Assembly: GCA_030649335.1 (NCBI GenBank)
Contig: JAUSLL010000132.1
Location: 1 to 55,221 of the forward strand
Direction: 5' to 3'
Origin: Parvibaculum sp.
GTDB lineage: Bacteria; Pseudomonadota; Alphaproteobacteria; Parvibaculales; Parvibaculaceae
Length of the DNA: 55,221 bases
Shown here: piece by piece, positions 33,491 through 41,078 of the stretch
Position numbering within the stretch: position 1 is the first letter of the stretch
Layout: every line of letters starts with the position of its first letter
Notes under the pieces: model-generated
What the model was told of the DNA's origin: nothing
The model's database searches: none
Seen by the model: the letters and a program-made list of their open reading frames with translations, nothing else
Translations under genes and position numbers: made by a program

Positions 33491-34738
33491 TCAGGCCTTG
33501 GCCACTTCTTTCATGTTGATGGTTTCGTCTGCGAGACGCGCCGGATCGAGTTTGGCGTGCTGGGCAATCAGCATCTTTGACATCATGAATTCCGGCGGGC
33601 GGTTCACGGCATCGACGGCGATCAGCACGCCGTCTTTGAGATAGAAGACCGCAAAATTATTGTCTGTATCGGGATTGCCGCGCGTCACGGCTTGCGTATA
33701 GCCCTGACTCAAACCCGCAATCTGCAGTTTGAGATCATATTGATCCGACCAGAACCAGGGCACCTGATTATAGGGCTTGTCCTTGCCGGTCATGGCGGCA
33801 GCCGCTGTCTTTCCCTGTTCGATAGCGTTCTGCACGCTTTCAAGACGCAGGCGGCGGTCAAAGACGCCATTGGGATGATTGGTGCAATCACCGGCGGCGA
33901 AAATATCGGGATCTGATGTGCGCGTGCATTCATCAACGACGATGCCGTTGGAAACTTCAATGCCTGCCATCTCTGCAAGCTCAGCGTTGGGCAGAATGCC
34001 GATGCCGACGACCACAAAATCGCAGGGGAATATCTTTCCGTCGCCCGCATTAACGCCCGTCACATTGTGATCGGCATCGCCTTCAAATCCCACAACCGTC
34101 ACATCGGTGCAGATATTGACTCCGGCGGCGGCATGGACGCGTTCATAGAAGCGCGACACGATCGGATCAACAACACGGGCGAGCACACGATTTGCTGTTT
34201 CCAGAACTGTCACATCAAGACCGTTCTTCTTGGCGACAGCGGCAACTTCAAGACCAATATAGCCACCGCCCACGATGACCATGCGGGCACCGGCTTTGAA
34301 ATGGCTCTGGATTTCGTGGACATCGCCCACCGAGCGCAAGTAATGCACGCCTTTAAGATCGAAGCCCGGGACGTTGATCTCGCGCACGCGACTGCCGGTG
34401 GCGATCAGAAGTTTTGTATAGGCGATGACATGGCCGTCGCCGGTCGTCACGGTTTTTGCTTTGGCATCAATTGCGGTGACGCGCGTGCCGAGCATCAATG
34501 TGCAATGGGCATTGGCGTAAAATTCGGCGGGTTTCAGCTCGACGCGGTCAAAGCCGATTTCACCGGCGAGAAATTTCTTGCTGAGCGGCGGGCGCTGATA
34601 GGGTGGTTCGGCCTCGTCGCCGATGAGTGTGATTGCGCCTTCAAAGCCTTCCGCACGCAGACTGACGACGGCCTGTGAAGCGGCCTGACCTGCGCCGATG
34701 ATGACAATTCCGGGCGATGCGCTGGCGCTCATACTCAT
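33491..34738 (-). CDS. FAD-dependent ferredoxin reductase (putidaredoxin/rhodocoxin reductase type)
   Basis: The 415-aa product contains the FAD-binding motif IVIIGAGQAASQAVVSLR, the NAD-binding motif MVIVGGGYIGLEVAA, and the C-terminal FAD contact DIFAAGDCT. It is followed by the reductase C-terminal domain (WFWSDQYDLKLQIAG), diagnostic of this subfamily. It passes electrons from NADH to the ferredoxin encoded downstream. The ATG at 34738 follows AGGGGAGAG; the next ATG is 6 bases later. A long upstream open frame is low-complexity and rejected. Confidence 0.93.
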   Translation of the reverse strand: MSMSASASPGIVIIGAGQAASQAVVSLRAEGFEGAITLIGDEAEPPYQRPPLSKKFLAGEIGFDRVELKPAEFYANAHCTLMLGTRVTAIDAKAKTVTTGDGHVIAYTKLLIATGSRVREINVPGFDLKGVHYLRSVGDVHEIQSHFKAGARMVIVGGGYIGLEVAAVAKKNGLDVTVLETANRVLARVVDPIVSRFYERVHAAAGVNICTDVTVVGFEGDADHNVTGVNAGDGKIFPCDFVVVGIGILPNAELAEMAGIEVSNGIVVDECTRTSDPDIFAAGDCTNHPNGVFDRRLRLESVQNAIEQGKTAAAAMTGKDKPYNQVPWFWSDQYDLKLQIAGLSQGYTQAVTRGNPDTDNNFAVFYLKDGVLIAVDAVNRPPEFMMSKMLIAQHAKLDPARLADETINMKEVAKA

Positions 34739-34953
34739 CTTCTCTCCCCTTGCGGTCACAAGCGCCCCGTCGGGCGGTGACCGTCCTTCCTCGCGGGCGT
34801 TGATCCGCCCGTCCGCCCTTTTATCGGCCTGTTGTGCCTGCGTCACGCACAGAGCTGCCGGCCCAACGCCACAAACATGACGCCAGCGTCAACTTTTATA
34901 ATGAACCTGCCGGAAAATAGCAAATGTGCTGGAAACGGGAGGAGAAACGGGGG

Positions 34954-35532
34954 TTAGTCGAGCACGTTCTCGCTCTTGGCAACCACATCGGCATAGTCGA
35001 AAGTGAAGACCGCCATCAGGATGTTGCAGGTCTCACCATCGTCGGACAGAGGCAGATAGAGACTGTCGAAATGAGGGAAATCGCGCGTCTCCTCTTTCCA
35101 GTCCGTGATCCAGTTGGCTTCACCTTCGGCGCGGACCACGATCTTATCGCGGGCGGATTTGCGATAGACCGCCTTGACGCCCTTGACCGCGGTTTCCCCG
35201 AAAGGCCCGTAGGCCTCGCTTACCGTGCAGCCCGTGCTGTTGGTCAGAAAATAGCGCGTCACCTTGGTGCCGATAAGCCGGTAGCGGAAATCAGAGCAGT
35301 TATCCATCACCTCAATCATCATGATCCAGCCCAGATGCTCGCGCAGTTCGACGGGATTGATGTCAGCGCGCGCCGGCATGGTGCGGCTGCCGCGCTTGGC
35401 AAGCCAATAGGCGTGGACGGCGGCAAGGGTCGGGTTTTCGATGTTCTGGGGATCGATAGTGGTGCGCGCGCGATCAAGCCGCTTGGGCCCTGATCCGGCC
35501 ACCCCTGCGTCCTCGCGTGCCAGTGCACTCAT
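34954..35532 (-). CDS. PAS_5-type (PF07310-like) single-domain protein, second copy
   Basis: The 192-aa product shares with the protein at 3701-4201 the blocks V-H-A-Y-W-L-A-K-R, T-M-P-A-R-A-D-I-N-P, FRYRLIGT and SLYLPLSDDG. It is a soluble PAS-like sensory domain with no output module. The start at 35532 is supported by a G-rich sequence upstream, and an earlier ATG at 35550 is possible. A full CtrA-type box embedded in a palindrome lies 80 bases upstream, which would link expression to the cell cycle. In Caulobacter a single-domain PAS protein, MopJ, modulates the CtrA pathway; whether this is an equivalent is only a hypothesis. Confidence 0.75.
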   Translation of the reverse strand: MSALAREDAGVAGSGPKRLDRARTTIDPQNIENPTLAAVHAYWLAKRGSRTMPARADINPVELREHLGWIMMIEVMDNCSDFRYRLIGTKVTRYFLTNSTGCTVSEAYGPFGETAVKGVKAVYRKSARDKIVVRAEGEANWITDWKEETRDFPHFDSLYLPLSDDGETCNILMAVFTFDYADVVAKSENVLD

Positions 35533-35611
35533 CCGCTCAACCCCCCACAAGATTGCTGCTACCCGACGCTACCCTTGTGCGCCCCGGTTCCGGCATCATG
35601 GGTGGCACCGG

Positions 35612-35633
35612 TTAAGCACCATTTAAAATGGTG
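35612..35633. promoter_or_regulatory. CtrA-type box inside a 17-bp perfect palindrome
   Basis: TTAA-GCACCAT-TTAA (35612-35626) is an exact TTAA-N7-TTAA site, the consensus for the cell-cycle regulator CtrA. It overlaps CACCATTT-A-AAATGGTG (35617-35633), a perfect dyad. The site lies in the divergent gap between the PAS_5 and tsaE genes. It is the only full TTAA-N7-TTAA I found in the window. Confidence 0.5.
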
Positions 35634-35719
35634 ACTTTAGTTTGCGAAAACGCGCGTTTCTTTCCTCCGCAAATGGCGGATAAATTGACATTTCCGGCGC
35701 GCTTTGCCTCCATGCGGTG

Positions 35720-36220
35720 ATGATGGACAACATGCCTGCACCCCTCAAGATCTCGCTGAGCCTGACCGACGAATCGGCGACGCGCGCCCTTGGCCGCCGC
35801 CTCGCGCCTCTCCTCGAAACGGGAGACTTTGTGGCACTGACCGGCGACCTCGGCGCGGGCAAAACCGCTTTGGCGCGCGCCATCATTCAGGCGCGGTATG
35901 GCGAAGGCGGCGAGGATGAAGATGTGCCAAGCCCGACCTTCACCCTCATTCAAACCTATGAGACACCCGACCTTCTCATCACCCATGCCGATCTCTACCG
36001 GCTTGATGACCCCGAAGACCTGCGCGAGCTGGGGCTCGGAGAAGCGCTCGACGAGGGAGCCGTGTTGATGGAATGGCCCGACCGCATGGGTACACCCCCC
36101 GCTAATCGTCTCGACATTGTGCTGAGCCTTGAAGGAGGCACCGTCACAGGCGCACGCGGCGCGCATCTCACCGCGCATGGCCCCTCTTGGGTCCGCCGCC
36201 TCAACGCGTTAAAGCTCTGA
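35720..36220 (+). CDS. tsaE: tRNA threonylcarbamoyladenosine biosynthesis ATPase TsaE
   Basis: The 166-aa product has Walker A in TGDLGAGKTALARA, then SPTFTLIQTYE, HADLYRLDDPEDL and the conserved MEWPDR, all characteristic of TsaE. With TsaB and TsaD it makes the t6A modification next to the anticodon of ANN-decoding tRNAs. GTG, ATG and ATG codons are consecutive at 35717, 35720 and 35723; no clear ribosome-binding site decides between them. It heads a plus-strand run with amgK, murU, addB, addA and trxA. Confidence 0.93.
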   Translation: MMDNMPAPLKISLSLTDESATRALGRRLAPLLETGDFVALTGDLGAGKTALARAIIQARYGEGGEDEDVPSPTFTLIQTYETPDLLITHADLYRLDDPEDLRELGLGEALDEGAVLMEWPDRMGTPPANRLDIVLSLEGGTVTGARGAHLTAHGPSWVRRLNALKL

Positions 36221-36281
36221 TGACGCCGATTGTCTATGTTCATCTGACCAACTCAGCCCGCTCACGGAAACACCTGAAGCC

Positions 36282-37364
36282 ATGACGTCACGCGAAGATC
36301 AGATCCGCGCTTTTCTCCAGTCTGCTGGTTGGAGCGACGCTGTCCGCGCACCGCTCGCCGGCGATGCTTCGACGCGGCGTTATGAAAGACTGAACGGCCC
36401 CAAAGGTCGCGCTGTGCTGATGGACTGGCCGCGCGCGCCTGAAGTTCCCGTGCCATCAGGTCAGCAATCCTATAGTCAGATCGCGCATCTCGCCGTTGAT
36501 TGCCGCCCCTTTGTGGCGGTCTGCGATTATCTCACCGGCGCAGGGTTGGCCGCACCTGAAATTTTCGCCCGCGACCTCGACGCAGGTCTGCTGCTCTCCG
36601 AAGACCTCGGTGACGATCTCTACGGCCCGGCGATTGATGCAGGTGTTGGCCCGCAAGGGACATCGCTTGATGAGATGTACCGCGCCGCCATCGACACGCT
36701 GATCGCGCTGCAATCGAACCCCGCGCCCATGACGCTGCCCGTCGGCGACGGCACCGATCATCAGGTGCCGTATTTTGACGATGGTATTTTTCGCGCGGAA
36801 TTGAATGTACCGCTCGACTGGTATTTTCCGGTCGTCCTTGGCCGTGAGGTGAGTGATACAGAACGTGCCGCCTATCACGATATCTGGGGCGGCCTGCGCC
36901 CGATGATTGATGCAGGTCCCCGCACGCTTTTCCTGCGCGATTTTCATTCGCCTAATATCATCTGGCTCAGCAAACAGTCAGGCGTCCGCCGTGTCGGCCT
37001 GATTGATTTTCAGGATGCGCTCATCGGCTCGCGTGCTTACGACGTTGTCTCTTTTCTGCAGGATGCGCGCAAAGATGTGCCGCGCGCCCGCGAAGAGGCG
37101 ATGCTGAAACTTTATGTGACGCGTGCAAATTCCGATCTCGATAGTTTCAATGAAGAAGAATTCCGTGCCGCTTATGCAACGCTTGGCGCTGAACGCGCGC
37201 TGCGCCTCATCGGGCTTTGGCCGCGTCTCTTGAAGCGCGATAACAAGCCGCATTATATGGCGCATATGCCGCGCACGATGGACTATCTGCAACGCAACCT
37301 CGCCCATCCCGCCCTTGCACCGCTCAAAGTCTGGCTTGATGCGCATATGTTCGTGACGGCCTGA
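36282..37364 (+). CDS. amgK: N-acetylmuramate/N-acetylglucosamine anomeric kinase AmgK (aminoglycoside-phosphotransferase fold)
   Basis: The 360-aa product has the APH-type kinase fold. The N-terminal GDASTRRYERL loop and VLMDWP (lysine-equivalent region) precede the catalytic loop FLRDFHSPNIIWL, with the Brenner-type Asp and Asn, and the metal-binding GLIDFQDALIG. The next gene, 5 bases on, is the matching nucleotidyltransferase MurU, and this pairing identifies it as AmgK: it phosphorylates recycled MurNAc at C1. The pathway bypasses de novo UDP-MurNAc synthesis and can lower sensitivity to fosfomycin. It is often mis-annotated as aminoglycoside resistance. Confidence 0.88.
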   Translation: MTSREDQIRAFLQSAGWSDAVRAPLAGDASTRRYERLNGPKGRAVLMDWPRAPEVPVPSGQQSYSQIAHLAVDCRPFVAVCDYLTGAGLAAPEIFARDLDAGLLLSEDLGDDLYGPAIDAGVGPQGTSLDEMYRAAIDTLIALQSNPAPMTLPVGDGTDHQVPYFDDGIFRAELNVPLDWYFPVVLGREVSDTERAAYHDIWGGLRPMIDAGPRTLFLRDFHSPNIIWLSKQSGVRRVGLIDFQDALIGSRAYDVVSFLQDARKDVPRAREEAMLKLYVTRANSDLDSFNEEEFRAAYATLGAERALRLIGLWPRLLKRDNKPHYMAHMPRTMDYLQRNLAHPALAPLKVWLDAHMFVTA

Positions 37365-37369
37365 CGCCC

Positions 37370-38095
37370 ATGCAGATCAAACGCGCAATGGTGATGGCGG
37401 CGGGCAAAGGCACGCGGATGCAACCGCTCACCGACACAATGCCAAAACCCATGGTGCCCTTCATGGGGCGGCCCCTGATCGATCATGTGCTCGACCGTCT
37501 GGCCGCCGCTGGCATTGAAGAAGTGATCGTCAACACGCATCACTTTGCTGATGTGCTCGAAGCCCATCTCACATCGCGTCACCATCCGCGTATCGTCTTG
37601 TCCGATGAGCGCGCGCAATTGCTCGACACAGGCGGCGGCGCGAAACATGCGATTGCGTTGTTGGGCGACGAGCCGATCATCACGTTTAATTCAGACAGCG
37701 TCTGGGCCGAACCCGAGGGCACAAACCTTCGTGATTTGATGGCAGCGTTTGAACCTGAGCGCATGGACGCGTTGCTGATGATTGCAGACGCCGCGCGCAC
37801 CATCGGCTTTGTCGGACGCGGTGACTTTCATATGGACGGCGAAGGCCAACTCACGCGCCGCAAACCGGACGAGACGGCGCTCTGCATGTTTGCGGGTGTA
37901 CAGATCATCAAGCCGCAGCTCTTTGCCGATGGTCCTGATGGTCCTTTCTCGACAAACCTCATCTGGGACCGGTTGATCGGGCGGGGAACTCTGTTCGGAC
38001 ACGCGATGCAAGGCACCTGGATGCATGTCGGTTCGCCGCCGGATTTGGCCGCCGCCGAAGCTTTCCTCCACGACCTCGGAGGCGCGGCGCGCTAG
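37370..38095 (+). CDS. murU: N-acetylmuramate-1-phosphate uridylyltransferase MurU
   Basis: The 241-aa product has the nucleotidyltransferase signature MAAGKGTRMQPLTDTMPKP (residues 9-27), the second motif NTHHFADVLEAHL, TGGGAKHAI and the metal-binding FNSDSVW. It converts MurNAc-1-phosphate plus UTP to UDP-MurNAc, the step after AmgK. The distance between the genes, 5 bases, indicates coupled expression. addB begins 10 bases after its stop. Confidence 0.9.
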   Translation: MQIKRAMVMAAGKGTRMQPLTDTMPKPMVPFMGRPLIDHVLDRLAAAGIEEVIVNTHHFADVLEAHLTSRHHPRIVLSDERAQLLDTGGGAKHAIALLGDEPIITFNSDSVWAEPEGTNLRDLMAAFEPERMDALLMIADAARTIGFVGRGDFHMDGEGQLTRRKPDETALCMFAGVQIIKPQLFADGPDGPFSTNLIWDRLIGRGTLFGHAMQGTWMHVGSPPDLAAAEAFLHDLGGAAR

Positions 38096-38105
38096 ACTTC
38101 TGCCC

Positions 38106-41078
38106 ATGTCAGAAGATTCGTCTCCCCGCCTTTTTACGATCCCGTCCGGTACGCCTTTCCTTGAGGCGCTGGCCCGCGCGCTGCTGGCCGACCCGACGCT
38201 CGGCGGGCGGCTCGGACATGATAACGCATTGGCAGATATAACGATTTTGCTCCCCACACGTCGTGCGGTGAGGGGGCTGAACGATGCCTTCTTGCGTATG
38301 GGCGGGGGTAAGGCGCTGCTGCTGCCGAGGGTCAGGCCGCTCGGCGATGTGGATGAGGATGAACTTGTCCTCCATGCCGATACATTTGCCGCCCCTGAAG
38401 CCATCGGGCCGATGGATCGCCAACTCCGTCTCGCCCGCCTTATCCTCGATTTGCCTGACAATCCCGCCGAAGGTGATGTGAGCCGTGCCCTGTCGCTGGC
38501 CTCCGACCTTGGGCAATTCCTCGATATGGCGGAGACGGAAGACGTTGATCTCGATGGGCTTTCGGACATTGTCCCCGATGAATTTGCCGAGAACTGGCAA
38601 CTCACCATCGAGTTTTTGAAACTCGTCACGACCCGCTGGCCGGATGCATTATCCGCGCTTGGTCTCATCGATCAGGCCAAGCGACGCAACCTTTTGCTCA
38701 ATGCGGAAACGGAAAGTCTGAAGGCGGGCACGCAGAGATCCCCGATCATTGCGGCAGGATCGACGGGTTCTATCCCCGCAACGGCGGAACTTTTGGCGAC
38801 AATTGCGGGATTACCCAATGGCGCGGTGGTGTTGCCGGGTCTCGATCTTATGCTCGACGAGGATAGTTTCGCAGACCTGCCCCATTCGCATCCCCAATAC
38901 GGGATGAAGCACCTGCTTGACCGGATGGGCGCGACGCGGAAAGACGTAAACCTTTGGCCGGATTGCGAAATCTCAAAGGCGCAGGAAGCGCGGGCGCGGT
39001 TTCTGTCAGAAGCCATGCGGCCTGCGACGACCACAGAGAAGTGGCATGGCGCCCTCGAGGGACTTGCTCGAGACACACTCGAGTTCAACTCGATTTCCGA
39101 GCTTTTCCTGTTGGAAATCGAGGTATTCCGTGTCGAGGCTGAGACCATCGCTTTGATGATGCGCGAGGTCCTCGAAACGCCGGGAAAAACCGCAGCGCTT
39201 GTTACCCCCGACCGGGGATTAGCGCGACGTGTGGCGATGGATTTGCGTCGCTGGGGGATAGAGATCGACGATTCCGCCGGACGCCCGCTCGCTCAGACAG
39301 CGCCCATGAGTTTCCTGCGCCATGTCGCCGAAATGGTGGCGAGCGATTTCGCGCCGGTGGAACTTTTGGCCTGTCTGAAACACCCGCTCGCCTCGCTCGG
39401 TCAGAAGTCCGTCAGTCTACGGAGTGATATTCGTGTGCTGGAGCGGGCCGTCCTGCGCGGACCGCGACCGGCGGGGGGGCTGGCGGGATTGCGGGCCGCA
39501 CTTGGGCATTCCAAAGCGGGGACAAAAGATCTCAAAAAATTGATCGACCGGCTTGAGGCCGCTTGTACTCCATTTGCTGAACTGCTGGGTGGGGATAAAG
39601 CCTCCTTCGGCGATCTTCTGAAAGCGCATATCACCTGTGCCGAAGCGATCGCCAAGGGCGTTGATAAGGAAGACACGCTCGCGCTCTGGGCCAAGGAAGA
39701 AGGCGCGGTGGCGTCGAAATTTATCAGTGAACTGATGGTATCGGCCCCTGCGCTGGGCGAGATCGACCCTTATGCTTATGGGCAGGTCTTTGTGGACCTT
39801 GCCCGCGCTGGCGTTGTCCGGCCCAAATTTGGTGCGCATCCGCGTCTGTCGATCTGGGGGCCTCTGGAAGCGCGGTTGCAACATGCGGACCGCATGATCC
39901 TTGGCGGCTTGAACGAAGGCGCATGGCCGGCAGACGCCAAGCTCGATCCCTGGCTCAATCGCCCGATGCGAAAATCACTGGGGCTGGAACCGCCCGAACG
40001 CCGGATCGGCCTGTCGGCCCATGATTTTGTTGAAGGGGCGAGTGCAAGCGAGGTCTATCTCACGCGCGCGCTGAAAGTTGACGGCGCACCGACTGTCGCC
40101 TCGCGCTGGGTCTTGCGTTTGCAAGGGCTCGTCAAAGGCATGGGGCTTGAGCATGCGCTTGATGCGCCGAAATGGATGGAATGGGCGCAATCGCTCGACG
40201 CGGCATCAGACGTCTCGCCCATCGACAAGCCCGCGCCGCGCCCGCCGCTCGACAAGAGACCCACGAAATTTAGCGTCACGGAAATCGAAACGCTGATCCG
40301 CGATCCCTATTCGATCTATGCCAAGCATGTGTTGCGTCTGAAACCGCTCGACGCGATTGATGAAAGCATTGCGGCGGCAGAACGCGGCACGATCATCCAT
40401 GAAGCACTTGAGCTTTTCGTCAGAGCCTATCCTGAAACTTTGCCCGAGAATGCTTACGAGGAATTGATCCGGCTCGGACGCGAAGCCTTTGCCGAGACGA
40501 TTGACCGGCCCAATGTGGCGACCTTCTGGTGGCCGCGCTTTGAGCGCATTGCCGAATGGATTGTCGAGTTCGAGACGAAGCATCGCGAAGCAGTGACAAA
40601 GGCGCATGAAGAAAAATCGGGCCTGATCGAAATTGGAGGATTGAAGCGTCCGACCACTCTCAGAGGCCGTGCTGATCGCATTGATGAAATGACAGACGGC
40701 ACGCTGACGATCATCGATTACAAGACGGGCGGCATGCCGGGCAAACGCGAAGTGGAAGTGGGGCTTGCGCCGCAACTACCGCTCGAAGCGGCAATGGCGG
40801 CACGCGGTGGCTTCGGCAAGGACCTCACAAAGGAAACATCGAACCTGATGTTCCTGCGTCTGACAGGGGGTGCGAAGGCGGGCGAGACGCGGGCGATCCC
40901 GACGATCGGACTTGTCGAAAACATCTGGGATGATTTGGTCCGCCTGCTCAAACAATATGAAGATGAAGCGACGCCTTATCTGTCGCATCCGCGCCCGCAA
41001 TTCATTGGCCGCTTTGCCGAATATGATCATCTGGCCCGCGTCAAGGAATGGTCCACCAGCGGCGAGGGCGGCGAATGA
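38106..41078 (+). CDS. addB: Double-strand-break repair protein AddB (alphaproteobacterial type)
   Basis: The 990-aa product has an N-terminal inactivated helicase-like region (LLPTRRAVRGLNDAFLR, AGSTGSIPATAELL) and a C-terminal RecB-type nuclease domain with GRADRIDEMTDGTLTIIDYKTG near residues 850-885 (catalytic D and D-Y-K). With AddA it processes broken DNA ends up to a regulatory sequence and loads RecA. The start at 38106 is inferred from family length. addA's ATG overlaps its stop (ATGA), a sign of translational coupling. Confidence 0.92.
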   Translation: MSEDSSPRLFTIPSGTPFLEALARALLADPTLGGRLGHDNALADITILLPTRRAVRGLNDAFLRMGGGKALLLPRVRPLGDVDEDELVLHADTFAAPEAIGPMDRQLRLARLILDLPDNPAEGDVSRALSLASDLGQFLDMAETEDVDLDGLSDIVPDEFAENWQLTIEFLKLVTTRWPDALSALGLIDQAKRRNLLLNAETESLKAGTQRSPIIAAGSTGSIPATAELLATIAGLPNGAVVLPGLDLMLDEDSFADLPHSHPQYGMKHLLDRMGATRKDVNLWPDCEISKAQEARARFLSEAMRPATTTEKWHGALEGLARDTLEFNSISELFLLEIEVFRVEAETIALMMREVLETPGKTAALVTPDRGLARRVAMDLRRWGIEIDDSAGRPLAQTAPMSFLRHVAEMVASDFAPVELLACLKHPLASLGQKSVSLRSDIRVLERAVLRGPRPAGGLAGLRAALGHSKAGTKDLKKLIDRLEAACTPFAELLGGDKASFGDLLKAHITCAEAIAKGVDKEDTLALWAKEEGAVASKFISELMVSAPALGEIDPYAYGQVFVDLARAGVVRPKFGAHPRLSIWGPLEARLQHADRMILGGLNEGAWPADAKLDPWLNRPMRKSLGLEPPERRIGLSAHDFVEGASASEVYLTRALKVDGAPTVASRWVLRLQGLVKGMGLEHALDAPKWMEWAQSLDAASDVSPIDKPAPRPPLDKRPTKFSVTEIETLIRDPYSIYAKHVLRLKPLDAIDESIAAAERGTIIHEALELFVRAYPETLPENAYEELIRLGREAFAETIDRPNVATFWWPRFERIAEWIVEFETKHREAVTKAHEEKSGLIEIGGLKRPTTLRGRADRIDEMTDGTLTIIDYKTGGMPGKREVEVGLAPQLPLEAAMAARGGFGKDLTKETSNLMFLRLTGGAKAGETRAIPTIGLVENIWDDLVRLLKQYEDEATPYLSHPRPQFIGRFAEYDHLARVKEWSTSGEGGE

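Noticed and set aside
33128..34738. Assignment of the ferredoxin and reductase as electron partners of the adjacent Mo oxidoreductase
   Set aside because: The Mo enzyme carries a Tat signal and acts in the periplasm, whereas the ferredoxin pair has no export signal; the operons are also convergent and separated by a terminator.
35648..35659. Palindrome AAACGCGCGTTT upstream of tsaE
   Set aside because: Built mostly of a CG repeat, which is frequent in GC-rich DNA, and no regulator or conservation evidence supports it.
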